Shown: positions 1 to 6,302, numbered from the stretch's first letter. The stretch: 7,797 nucleotides of DNA from Desulfobacterales bacterium C00003106 (GCA_001751015.1 MAXM01000369.1:1-7797), one strand, 5' to 3'. Translations and numbers: made by a program. The notes: generated from the letters alone by a model not told the origin.

Positions 1-550
1 ACGGCCCATGAAGTGACCGGCCATCCACGGAGACATTGACATCCCGGATTTGGCCCGGATTGACCAGCGCTTTCGAAAATCCTTTGGGGGTGTGGGTGTA
101 CAGATGTTCTTCCGGCAAGTTGGCATAGAACGCAGCATGAATTTCAGACAAAAACTGTCGTCTGCAGATATTGAGCCTTTGCTGCGCATTCACAAGCTCC
201 ATGAACCGCCTTTCGGTTTCTACATGGGCGGCACACAGTTCCTGCGCATATTTTTTTTCCGGATCCCGAGAAAATTTTTTTTGTAAGGCCATGCTGATGT
301 CCGGGATAGTTGTTTTATGGCCTTCAATAAGATTGCTGTGATAGCTGTTCATTAGTCGGAGCTGATCACCGAGTACAATGGCGGTCTCCCTGGCCACCTT
401 GCCCTCCAGCCCGGCAGAGGCCGCTATGATTTCCTGCGCCATATCCTTCAACGGGCCTATATTGCCATTCCCGGGTAGAAGAGGCGTTAGATAATAAGCG
501 GAATTTTTGCTTTGTTTGGCCGGTTCATTGGCCGGTTTGCTTTTATTCAT
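1..550 (-). CDS. Fic-family protein (probable AMPylase/nucleotidyl transferase), N-terminal part, cut by window edge
   Basis: The reading frame opens with ATG at 550-548 and stays open for 183 codons to base 1, so the gene continues outside the window. Residues 72-77 read SNLIEG, which fits the [S/T]xxxE[G/N] inhibitory motif of Fic proteins, with Glu76 as the residue that would obstruct productive ATP binding. It sits in the setting typical of class II Fic proteins, where this helix lies N-terminal to the catalytic core. The catalytic HPFxxGNGR loop would lie outside the window and cannot be checked. Residues 154-183 (around HTPKGFSKALVNPGQ) look like the beginning of the Fic core. An in-frame TAA lies three codons upstream, so the 550 start is the longest possible. 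No clear Shine-Dalgarno sequence precedes it. Fic proteins usually transfer AMP or another phosphate-containing group to a target hydroxyl; the target here is unknown. Family assignment is fairly secure, function is inferred. Confidence 0.75.
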   Translation of the reverse strand, partial: MNKSKPANEPAKQSKNSAYYLTPLLPGNGNIGPLKDMAQEIIAASAGLEGKVARETAIVLGDQLRLMNSYHSNLIEGHKTTIPDISMALQKKFSRDPEKKYAQELCAAHVETERRFMELVNAQQRLNICRRQFLSEIHAAFYANLPEEHLYTHTPKGFSKALVNPGQIRDVNVSVDGRSLHGP

Positions 551-638
551 AATGTGTTATTAATTAACATTAATTTGCTCTTATAGCAATTAACATTTTA
601 GCTATTCTGATAAATATTGGCCGGTTCATTGGCCGGTT
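516..638. repeat. 22-bp direct duplication, one copy inside the Fic start region and one upstream
   Basis: The same 22 bases occur at 516-537 and 617-638, 101 bp apart and in the same orientation. Read on the minus strand, each copy is a 12-bp unit AACCGGCCAATG followed by a partial second unit AACCGGCCAA, so each is itself a short tandem repeat. The downstream copy lies within Fic codons 5-12 and encodes the small repeat PAN/EPA. The upstream copy lies about 70-90 bp before the start codon. This could be a paired binding site for a regulator (autoregulation) or a recent local duplication. The repeat itself is certain, its role is inferred. Confidence 0.8.
562..597. promoter_or_regulatory. 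AT-rich Fic upstream region with paired 10-bp repeats around a palindrome
   Basis: The 10-mer AATTAACATT occurs at 562-571 and again at 588-597. Between the two copies lies an inverted repeat, TTGCT-CTTAT-AGCAA, at 575-589. The block lies 12-47 bp upstream of the Fic start codon, where promoter and operator elements would be expected. It also contains several AT-rich hexamers, such as TATAAG and TAAAAT on the minus strand, but no pairing with a good -35 stands out. The symmetry suggests a dimeric DNA-binding protein site. This is an inference from layout only. Confidence 0.35.
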
Positions 639-679
639 GAAACAAAGTGTCCGGTGTCACATCTTGATTAGCATATTAG

Positions 680-871
680 TTGACATCTGTTTACGCAGAT
701 GCTATTAAAGAAACATGTAAAGACCATGGAGCCGGATTTTTAAAAGAAGCCCACCCGGAACTGTCTCAACAGATAATGCTGCTTAAAAAGCATGACCCTG
801 AAAAATCACTGGGAGACTTATCCGATGTTTTAGGAACGGGTACGAAACAACTTGCCCAAGTAAGCGCATAG
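680..871 (+). CDS. Hypothetical 63-codon ORF, possibly a gene remnant
   Basis: This open frame would start at TTG (680-682) and end with TAG at 869-871. There is a stop codon (TAG, 677-679) immediately before the TTG, no in-frame ATG until late in the frame, and no Shine-Dalgarno sequence upstream. The initiation signal is therefore poor. The encoded peptide is polar and helix-prone, with a segment around HPELSQQIMLLKKHDPEK, and its codon use is not obviously random. I do not recognise a family. It is divergent from the Fic gene but shows no Fic inhibitory motif, so I see no reason to call it an antitoxin. It may be the 3' remnant of a gene whose beginning has been lost, or not a gene at all. 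Confidence 0.3.
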   Translation: MTSVYADAIKETCKDHGAGFLKEAHPELSQQIMLLKKHDPEKSLGDLSDVLGTGTKQLAQVSA

Positions 872-890
872 ATTTGAGTCAAATTTGTTC

Positions 891-953
891 GATCTCAAAT
901 CACAAAAGTTGATGGAATAGCAAGCTATTTTGATACTTTTGGGATTTGAGATC
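891..953. repeat. 63-bp imperfect palindrome (long hairpin) between convergent ORFs
   Basis: The ends GATCTCAAATC (891-901) and GATTTGAGATC (943-953) are perfect inverted repeats of 11 bp. After one mismatch the pairing resumes with CAAAAGT (903-909) against ACTTTTG (935-941), and the middle contains ATAGC/GCTAT. The hairpin lies between the 3' ends of the plus-strand 63-codon ORF and the minus-strand hydrolase gene, where a bidirectional terminator would be expected, but no T-run follows on either strand. An extra GATTTGAG at 871-878 could pair with CTCAAATC (894-901) as an alternative stem. It could be a terminator-like structure or a small palindromic mobile repeat. Confidence 0.6.
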
Positions 954-1026
954 GGGCAAAGGCGGCCTGAAGCTGAGATGTCAAAATGTGAAGTTATTTT
1001 TGAGCGAGCCCTATCAGAATTCGCAC

Positions 1027-1977
1027 TCAGGGTTGGCCTGGTTCTGGCCGTTCCCGTTTTTTTGCGTCGTACAAAATGCGCTGAAGTTCGCGATGGGTGA
1101 AGTAGGGATCATCATTCCTCAGGTAGGGAAGCAATATTTTCTTTTGACGGAGCAGATCCCTGTAGATTTCTCCAAAGATCTCGGCAGGTTTATGAAGATC
1201 GGCTTTGGCAATACGCTGTCCAAAGGGATTCAGTATTTCGCTTCCTCCCCAGAACTTATACGTCTTAGCCTGGCATGTAAGGCTGGATTCTTTGTTTTCT
1301 CCTGACTCGCCTTGTAAAGCGCGTGAGATTGAACGTCTTTCTTCAAAACCTTCCTCACCTATACGATTAGCGCAGATATTGTAAACTCCAAAGATGCGTG
1401 AGTAAAAGCTGTTGATAATGGCCCAGCTTTCGATATTGCTGAATTCATCACCCATGGAACCCTGTGATGAGTTGAATATTGTGACAAAGATATCCGCTTT
1501 TTGAGTTACACCGAGATACGGCAGGGAAGGATGCCACAAGTCGTTGCAGATAAAAACGGCAATATTGAAGTCATGGAGTTTGAAGACGCGAACCTGTTTT
1601 CCCGGCGCAAAGTACTTTCTTTCCTCAAACACACCATAATTCGGAAGGTTGAGTTTACGGTAGGCAAAGGCTATTTTTCCATCCACGGCCACGAGCGCGG
1701 AGTTGTAGAAGTTCATTGACGGGGACTCCTCAACAAAGCCGACCACTGCCGCTGTCCCCCTCGTTGCCGATGACAGTTGTCTGATCTCCGGAGAATCCAG
1801 CCTGAGGGCCACTTCGTGATATCTCTGGCCCATAAAATACCCTGTCAGGGCCAGTTCCGGGAAGACGATCAGCTCAGCGCCTGCTTCTTTCCCCTGATGT
1901 ATCTTGCTGATGACCACTTCAAGATTACTCTTGAGATCCAACAGAATCGGGCTCGTCTGATAAATAGCAGCTTTCAT
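1027..1977 (-). CDS. Carbon-nitrogen hydrolase (nitrilase superfamily amidase), NadE-glutaminase-like
   Basis: This 316-residue protein has the full Glu-Lys-Cys triad of the nitrilase superfamily: Glu41 in FPELALTGY, Lys108 in YRKLNLPNYGVFEERKYF, and Cys144 in ICNDLWHP. The segment after the lysine closely resembles the glutaminase domain of glutamine-dependent NAD synthetase, but there is no synthetase domain: the protein ends soon after the GGSEILNPFGQ strand (245-254) with a basic tail. It should hydrolyse a C-N bond of an amide or related compound in the cytoplasm. The substrate is unknown. The ATG at 1977 is preceded by a modest purine-rich AGAGG. The gene follows an MttB-family gene by 162 bp on the same strand, with a hairpin in the gap, so it may be the last gene of the cluster or have its own promoter. 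Possible roles are removing an amide from a pathway intermediate or releasing ammonia for a neighbour. Superfamily assignment is secure. Confidence 0.9.
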   Translation of the reverse strand: MKAAIYQTSPILLDLKSNLEVVISKIHQGKEAGAELIVFPELALTGYFMGQRYHEVALRLDSPEIRQLSSATRGTAAVVGFVEESPSMNFYNSALVAVDGKIAFAYRKLNLPNYGVFEERKYFAPGKQVRVFKLHDFNIAVFICNDLWHPSLPYLGVTQKADIFVTIFNSSQGSMGDEFSNIESWAIINSFYSRIFGVYNICANRIGEEGFEERRSISRALQGESGENKESSLTCQAKTYKFWGGSEILNPFGQRIAKADLHKPAEIFGEIYRDLLRQKKILLPYLRNDDPYFTHRELQRILYDAKKRERPEPGQP

Positions 1978-2104
1978 TTCTTACTGACCTCTAAGGATGC
2001 TTGTAACGGTTCACAGTTTTCCCAATGAACTATGCAACGACTGAAGCATTTGATCCTTCATTCCATAATCACGGCAACCTCTTTGTGCTTTTTATCTTTT
2101 TTAG

Positions 2105-2129
2105 TCCCTTAACCGTGAACGGTTAGGGA
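2105..2129. other. Hairpin just downstream of the second MttB-family gene
   Basis: TCCCTTAACCGT (2105-2116) and ACGGTTAGGGA (2119-2129) form an almost perfect stem with a two-base loop and a single bulge. It begins 11 bases beyond the stop codon of the MttB-family gene. On the minus (transcribed) strand it is followed by an A-rich stretch, not a T-run, so it is not a standard intrinsic terminator for that gene. On the plus strand the T-rich tract lies before the hairpin, which is also the wrong order. It may protect the mRNA 3' end or separate expression of the hydrolase from the upstream genes. Confidence 0.55.
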
Positions 2130-2139
2130 TACTTCATGT

Positions 2140-3327
2140 TTAATACAAAAAACACTTCCCCGTATTTTTCAGGGTGTGATCATCCCTCATATAGTTGGCC
2201 TTGCTGCCGTTGCGCATGATGACCTCAAGGCCTTGCGGATCATACGGCTCAATCTCATAGTCCGGGGCCTGCTCAGGCATCGTTTCCCTGCAAAGCTCGA
2301 TATGCCTTTCAAGCTTGGCGATGGAAAAAGAGATCAGCTCCTTCAAAAAACCGAAGGCGTGCCGCATCTGATGAAATCCATATCTCTTCATCAGGGCATA
2401 ACCATTGATCGCATCTGCTTCCGCCTTTTTGTTCGGACTTTCCTGACTCGTGGCACATGCGGTCTGGATGGAAGGAATATCCAGCATTTTGTTGATCTTT
2501 TCCTGAATCAGGTTGGCTATGTTGTGGGAGCCCAGACCAAGGTCTACGGCATAGTTTTTCTCAATGTTGGCAATAGAGGGGAGACCTGCATGAACGACCA
2601 TGATTCCCGGATTCACCAACTGGGCCAACGTAATTCCAAACAGGCCTTCGGCATGGGTCAGCGTAACAAGACCGGACATGGAGTAAGGCCCGGAGAGGCC
2701 TGCCATCGGCATTGTGGAGACATAAATGGGTATGCCTTTGCGCACACATGAAAGGAATGGATCAATCATGCCGTCGATAACATTCAGCGGGCTGTTGACA
2801 ATAGAAAACTGTATGGTGAATTTGCCCCTGGTCTCGTGAATTTCCCGGGCGCGGGCAATGCCTGCTTCGGTCACGGCGGCTGCATAGATCGGTTTATTGC
2901 AGTTTTCAATAATAGTGTCCATGACCTTCACTTCCTGATTCCTTACCAGGACACCTCTTGCCATAAAACCGATTACATCCGCTTTTTCAACGATACCTGC
3001 AATCCGGGCCACATGTTCAAAGGTCGGCTGCACCAATTCCCCTGTCTCATCATCATAGACAAAAGGGGCGGTTCCGCCCACCCCAAAGGAATTTTCGCAA
3101 ATCCAGTACTGATCACGTTTCGGCGTTGTATTCAGGGCCTGTTCCACGAGAGGCGCCAGCACATGAATGTGTCCCGTGCTTTCATCAAAGGCGGCCAGCC
3201 CTGTCTCCTCGAAGATGTTCCTGACCTCCGCGGAGTCGCATTTAACCCCTACCTCTTCCAACACCCGGAGTGCGTCTCCATGTATCTTTGCAAGGAAGCT
3301 CTTTTCTACAAAATCCATATTGTTCAT
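2140..3327 (-). CDS. Short MttB-family (trimethylamine methyltransferase-like) protein, non-pyrrolysine, copy 1
   Basis: The 395-residue product belongs to the MttB superfamily, whose characterised members move a methyl group from trimethylamine or quaternary amines (glycine betaine, carnitine, proline betaine) to a corrinoid protein. Supporting segments are GGTAPFVYDDETGE (84-97), MPMAGLSGPYSMSG (206-219) and HAEGLFGITLAQLVNPG (225-241), as in the family's TIM-barrel core. It is roughly 80-90 residues shorter than typical MttB. The frame contains no internal amber codon, so it is not a pyrrolysine enzyme; the region near residues 289-297 reads TACATSQES. The ATG overlaps the stop codon of the asparagine synthetase gene by one base (TAATG), implying translational coupling; the Met at codon 4 is an alternative start. 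It is clearly paralogous to the MttB-family protein at 5005-6237. Substrate and corrinoid partner are unknown, and a non-methyltransferase role is possible. Confidence 0.88.
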   Translation of the reverse strand: MNNMDFVEKSFLAKIHGDALRVLEEVGVKCDSAEVRNIFEETGLAAFDESTGHIHVLAPLVEQALNTTPKRDQYWICENSFGVGGTAPFVYDDETGELVQPTFEHVARIAGIVEKADVIGFMARGVLVRNQEVKVMDTIIENCNKPIYAAAVTEAGIARAREIHETRGKFTIQFSIVNSPLNVIDGMIDPFLSCVRKGIPIYVSTMPMAGLSGPYSMSGLVTLTHAEGLFGITLAQLVNPGIMVVHAGLPSIANIEKNYAVDLGLGSHNIANLIQEKINKMLDIPSIQTACATSQESPNKKAEADAINGYALMKRYGFHQMRHAFGFLKELISFSIAKLERHIELCRETMPEQAPDYEIEPYDPQGLEVIMRNGSKANYMRDDHTLKNTGKCFLY

Positions 3328-4943
3328 TAAGCCGCTTTCTTTATTTTCTTGTTATGTTTCTCATGGTCATGCTTCAGGTCCCCATCCACAGTTCCTTTTA
3401 CGCGTTCCCGCTCCTCCGCAAAATCAAAACCCGTCCAGATTCCAACTGATCCAAGGATTGAATCCTGGGGGTGGTACTTGCGAAAAATCTTGAAGTAATA
3501 GGCGGCCTCCCTGCTGTTGATCGTGGCCTTGGGATTCTCTTCCTTGATCTGTTCAAATTCTTCTTCGCTCATCTCTTTGTGGGCCAGCTTCTCTCCAAGG
3601 CTCTCACAACCGGCCCCCTGGGTATACTGGACCTTGTAACGCCACAGGATCTCGTCCGGGAGATAATCCGTGTCTTCAAATGCCTTGCGCAATATCCACT
3701 TTTCGATTCTTGCGCCCTTATGATTTCGGATCTTGAGCCTGGGCGGTATCTTCATGCCGAGATCAATCATATCCACATCGAGGAACGGGACCCTCAGTTC
3801 AAGGCTGAACAACATGCCCATTCGATCCGCCCTCTGGAGATTGATGTTGTGGAGGTTCCCGATGCATCGTCTTGCTTCCATGTTGAGTTTGTCAAATGGA
3901 AAATGCTTCATGTAATGATATCCTGTGAATACCTCGTCCGCTCCCTCTCCGGTGAGAGCGACCGTCACATAATCAGCAGCGAGTTTGCAGGTGAAGTAGC
4001 AAGGCACGGCGCAGCGCACGAGAGAGGGATCGTAGCTCTCCAGTTTTCTGATGACGAGGGAGAGGGCATCGTAATACTCTGATTCGGTAAAGAGCAGCTC
4101 GTGGTGCGTGGAGCCGATGTGGTCTGAGGCTATGCGGGCCGCCTTGACGTCATCGCTCACGTCTCCCATCTCATCCTCCATCCCGACCACAAATGTGTGA
4201 AGATGGCGAATATCGTCAGCGGCAATGGCCGCAACAAGACTGCTGTCAAGACCCCCGCTGCAAAAAGAACCCACAGGAACCTCGGGATCGGCCAGTAATC
4301 TTTTCCTGACAGCCTTGATAAATGTCTCCCGAATTAACCGGCAGGTTTCGTCTATATCAGTGAGAAGATGATCCTCAATCTCCGGAATCCGGTAGTACCG
4401 CACAAATCCTTCCCCTGGCGTATAATAGTGCCCGGCGGGAAATTCATGAACCTCGCCCACCCCGGCCAGACTCATGGCGCCCAGCTCCGACGTGAAATAG
4501 AGATTGTCTTTGTGATAGCCATAATAGAGAGGCTTGATGCCAACAGGGTCCCTTGCCAGCATGAAATCGTCACCATCAAAGATGGCAAAGGCGAACATGC
4601 CGTCTAATTCCCTGACACACTCAGGACCCTTCTCCTGATAAAGACGAAGGATGACTTCGCTGTCTGATTCGGTCGTAAAAGAGCGCCTTGAAAAGAGTTT
4701 CTGCCTGATCTCCCTGAAATTGTAAATCTCTCCGTTGCTGATAATCCCCTGGCTCCCTCCGTTTGCCAGAATAGGCTGGTGACCATTGGCTACATCCACA
4801 ATGGACAGCCGGGTGTGCCCGAAAACAGAGGCCCCGTTAACATGAAGACCTCTGTCATTCGGGCCGCGATGCGGAAGGGCGTCCAGCATACGGTTAATGG
4901 TCTCTTTGTCTCTCGTTCCGATACATCCTGCTATACCACACAT
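3327..4943 (-). CDS. asnB: Asparagine synthetase, glutamine-hydrolysing (AsnB-type)
   Basis: This 538-residue protein is close to the usual length of class B asparagine synthetases. The N-terminal glutaminase domain begins MCGIAGCIG, with Cys2 as the nucleophile exposed after Met removal, and includes RLSIVD (45-50), ISNGEIYN (68-75) and RDPVGIKPLYY (131-141). The synthetase domain has the ATP-binding PP-loop SGGLDSS (229-235), TGEGADE (331-337), LQRADRMGM with RVPFLD (369-389), and YKVQYTQGAG (436-445), the counterpart of the conserved KEQFSDGVG segment. The expected reaction is aspartate + glutamine + ATP to asparagine + glutamate + AMP + PPi, but homologues in gene clusters often amidate other carboxylates. 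A good AGGAG (4954-4950) precedes the ATG. The gene is flanked by two MttB-family genes and overlaps the next one by one base. Oddities are Cys311, Cys315 and Cys319 on one presumed helix, and a Lys/His-rich C-terminal tail. Family certain, substrate open. Confidence 0.93.
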   Translation of the reverse strand: MCGIAGCIGTRDKETINRMLDALPHRGPNDRGLHVNGASVFGHTRLSIVDVANGHQPILANGGSQGIISNGEIYNFREIRQKLFSRRSFTTESDSEVILRLYQEKGPECVRELDGMFAFAIFDGDDFMLARDPVGIKPLYYGYHKDNLYFTSELGAMSLAGVGEVHEFPAGHYYTPGEGFVRYYRIPEIEDHLLTDIDETCRLIRETFIKAVRKRLLADPEVPVGSFCSGGLDSSLVAAIAADDIRHLHTFVVGMEDEMGDVSDDVKAARIASDHIGSTHHELLFTESEYYDALSLVIRKLESYDPSLVRCAVPCYFTCKLAADYVTVALTGEGADEVFTGYHYMKHFPFDKLNMEARRCIGNLHNINLQRADRMGMLFSLELRVPFLDVDMIDLGMKIPPRLKIRNHKGARIEKWILRKAFEDTDYLPDEILWRYKVQYTQGAGCESLGEKLAHKEMSEEEFEQIKEENPKATINSREAAYYFKIFRKYHPQDSILGSVGIWTGFDFAEERERVKGTVDGDLKHDHEKHNKKIKKAA

Positions 4944-4960
4944 TTCAAACTCCTAACTTA

Positions 4961-4995
4961 AGGAACAGGGACGAAATAACCTCCCCCTTGTTCCT
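4961..4995. other. Hairpin in the 61-bp gap between the first MttB-family gene and asnB
   Basis: AGGAACAGGG (4961-4970) pairs with CCCTTGTTCCT (4985-4995) with one bulged base and a 14-base loop. The stem ends only seven bases before the AGGAG ribosome binding site of asnB on the minus strand. No T-run follows, so it is not an obvious terminator. It could act as an mRNA processing or stability element or modulate ribosome access to asnB, setting different levels of the two products. The structure is seen in the sequence, its role is inferred. Confidence 0.5.
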
Positions 4996-5004
4996 CAATA
5001 AGTG

Positions 5005-6237
5005 TTAATTGACGAAAACCTTGCCTATGTTAGCTGTGGTCAGGGGATCTTCCATGTACATACTGAGCCGGTTTCGTTTGATTGATTCCATTCCTCTTTC
5101 GTCATAGACCGGTATCGAGATTTCAGGGGCGTCTTCAGGTCTGACCTCTTCGGCAAGCCGGATACTCTTTTCCAGTTTTTCAAAGGAGAAATCGATAAGG
5201 TAGCGAAGAAAAGCAAAGGGATGCCGGATCATGTGAAATCCATATTTCAGGCAGATTGCCTGTCCCATCCGGGCATCAGCATAGGCACGCTCTGTGGGGA
5301 ACTTTTCATGGGTGGTTCCGGCGCTCTGAAACGTGGGAAGGTCGAGCATGAGGTTCAGGTGCGACATAAGGATGTTCAGGAAGCTGAAGCTCGCAAGGCC
5401 GTAATTGGGATTGTATTCAATCCTTGGGTCGGCAATGGTCGGATAGCCCGCATGGATACAGGTGACGCCCGGATTGAGCAACTGCGCCGTACAGATACCG
5501 AAAAGCACCTCGGCATGGGTCATGGACAAGACTCCGTTGTAACAATAGGGAGCGCTGATACCGGCCATGGGCATGGCCGAAATAAAGAGAGGGAGCCCGG
5601 CCTTGGCCACTTTGACAAAGTGGTCCGAGAAATTTTCGTTCACCTCAAGAGGGGGGCGGGTAACACAGAATACAATCATGATATCTTTTCGTTCCCGGTA
5701 TATCTCACAGGCCCGATTCAGAGCGCGATCGGATGTGATCGCGAAATAGATGGGCTTGGAGCAATACTTTGCCATAATACTCATCTGTTCAGCCTCATCC
5801 TTGAGCTTTATGCCCCTTCCCATTCCGGCCACCACCCTGTTTTTTTCTGCAGTTTTGGCAATACGGACCGCATCTTCGGGCGTTGGAATACGGCTCCCGT
5901 TTACACCACCTCCGCCATTGTCATTGAAGACATACGGCGCTGTCCCTCCGATAAAAAAGCTGTTCATGGGAACAAAAAAACCATCAAGCCCCGGGGCCGT
6001 GTCGAGACACCTTTGCACGAGTTCGGCAGTCACATAGATCCGGTCGTCATAAACCACAGCGAGACCGTCGGCCTCGAATTTCCTGAAAGCCTCCTGTATC
6101 TGCGGCTGCTTGCAGCCGACCCCAAGGTTTTCCAGTATCCACAGAGCATCATCGTGGACCCGCAGAAGCATCTCCACGGTATCCCGGCCCAAAACAGACC
6201 TTGATTTATCCATCTGTTTCTTGTTTACAGGTTTCAT
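5005..6237 (-). CDS. Short MttB-family (trimethylamine methyltransferase-like) protein, non-pyrrolysine, copy 2
   Basis: The 410-residue product shares the MttB-superfamily signature segments with the downstream paralogue: GGTAPYVFNDNGG (97-109), MPMAGISAPYCYNG (222-235), HAEVLFGICTAQLLNPG (241-257) and a C-terminal KYGFHMIRHPFAFLRYL stretch (331-347). As with its paralogue it is much shorter than classical MttB and has no in-frame amber codon, so no pyrrolysine. The region near residues 303-312 reads FQSAGTTHEK. A glycine-rich insertion (108-111) distinguishes it from the paralogue. The start at 6237 is well supported by AAGGAG six bases upstream. It is the first gene of the probable operon with asnB and the second MttB copy. 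The two copies may form a heteromer or act on successive or alternative substrates; both are inference. A cobalamin-binding methyl acceptor protein is expected but none is encoded in view. Confidence 0.9.
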   Translation of the reverse strand: MKPVNKKQMDKSRSVLGRDTVEMLLRVHDDALWILENLGVGCKQPQIQEAFRKFEADGLAVVYDDRIYVTAELVQRCLDTAPGLDGFFVPMNSFFIGGTAPYVFNDNGGGGVNGSRIPTPEDAVRIAKTAEKNRVVAGMGRGIKLKDEAEQMSIMAKYCSKPIYFAITSDRALNRACEIYRERKDIMIVFCVTRPPLEVNENFSDHFVKVAKAGLPLFISAMPMAGISAPYCYNGVLSMTHAEVLFGICTAQLLNPGVTCIHAGYPTIADPRIEYNPNYGLASFSFLNILMSHLNLMLDLPTFQSAGTTHEKFPTERAYADARMGQAICLKYGFHMIRHPFAFLRYLIDFSFEKLEKSIRLAEEVRPEDAPEISIPVYDERGMESIKRNRLSMYMEDPLTTANIGKVFVN

Positions 6238-6249
6238 ACAACTCCTTAA
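6227..6249 (-). promoter_or_regulatory. Ribosome binding site of the first MttB-family gene
   Basis: On the minus strand AAGGAG (6248-6243, forward CTCCTT) lies six bases before the ATG at 6237-6235. It is a near-complete Shine-Dalgarno match at suitable spacing and fixes the start of the 410-residue MttB-family protein. Confidence 0.7.
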
Positions 6250-6302
6250 TATTTATGAATCTTCTCGGAATAGCAGGGGAAAAGCAACGAACCAATCTCT
6301 TT

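Noticed and set aside
550..871. Fic toxin with a small antitoxin encoded by the 63-codon frame
   Set aside because: The small frame is divergent, has no [S/T]xxxE[G/N] motif and no good start, and the Fic protein already has its own inhibitory motif.
1027..1977. Glutamine-dependent NAD synthetase (NadE)
   Set aside because: Only the glutaminase-like half is present. There is no PP-loop synthetase domain, and the length of 316 residues is complete for a stand-alone nitrilase-type enzyme.
2011..2061. 16-codon leader peptide upstream of the C-N hydrolase (minus strand)
   Set aside because: An ATG frame exists, but there is no Shine-Dalgarno sequence, no regulatory run of codons and no link to a terminator structure.
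2176..4082. Several plus-strand open frames of 100-200 codons
   Set aside because: All lie antisense to the second MttB-family gene and asnB, both of which have clear motifs.
5221..6204. Long plus-strand open frame (327 codons)
   Set aside because: It lies entirely antisense to the well-supported MttB-family gene, has no family resemblance and no ribosome binding site. It is a shadow of the codon bias of the real gene.
2140..6237. Pyrrolysine-encoding MttB
   Set aside because: Neither MttB-family frame contains an in-frame TAG before its natural stop; both read through with sense codons.
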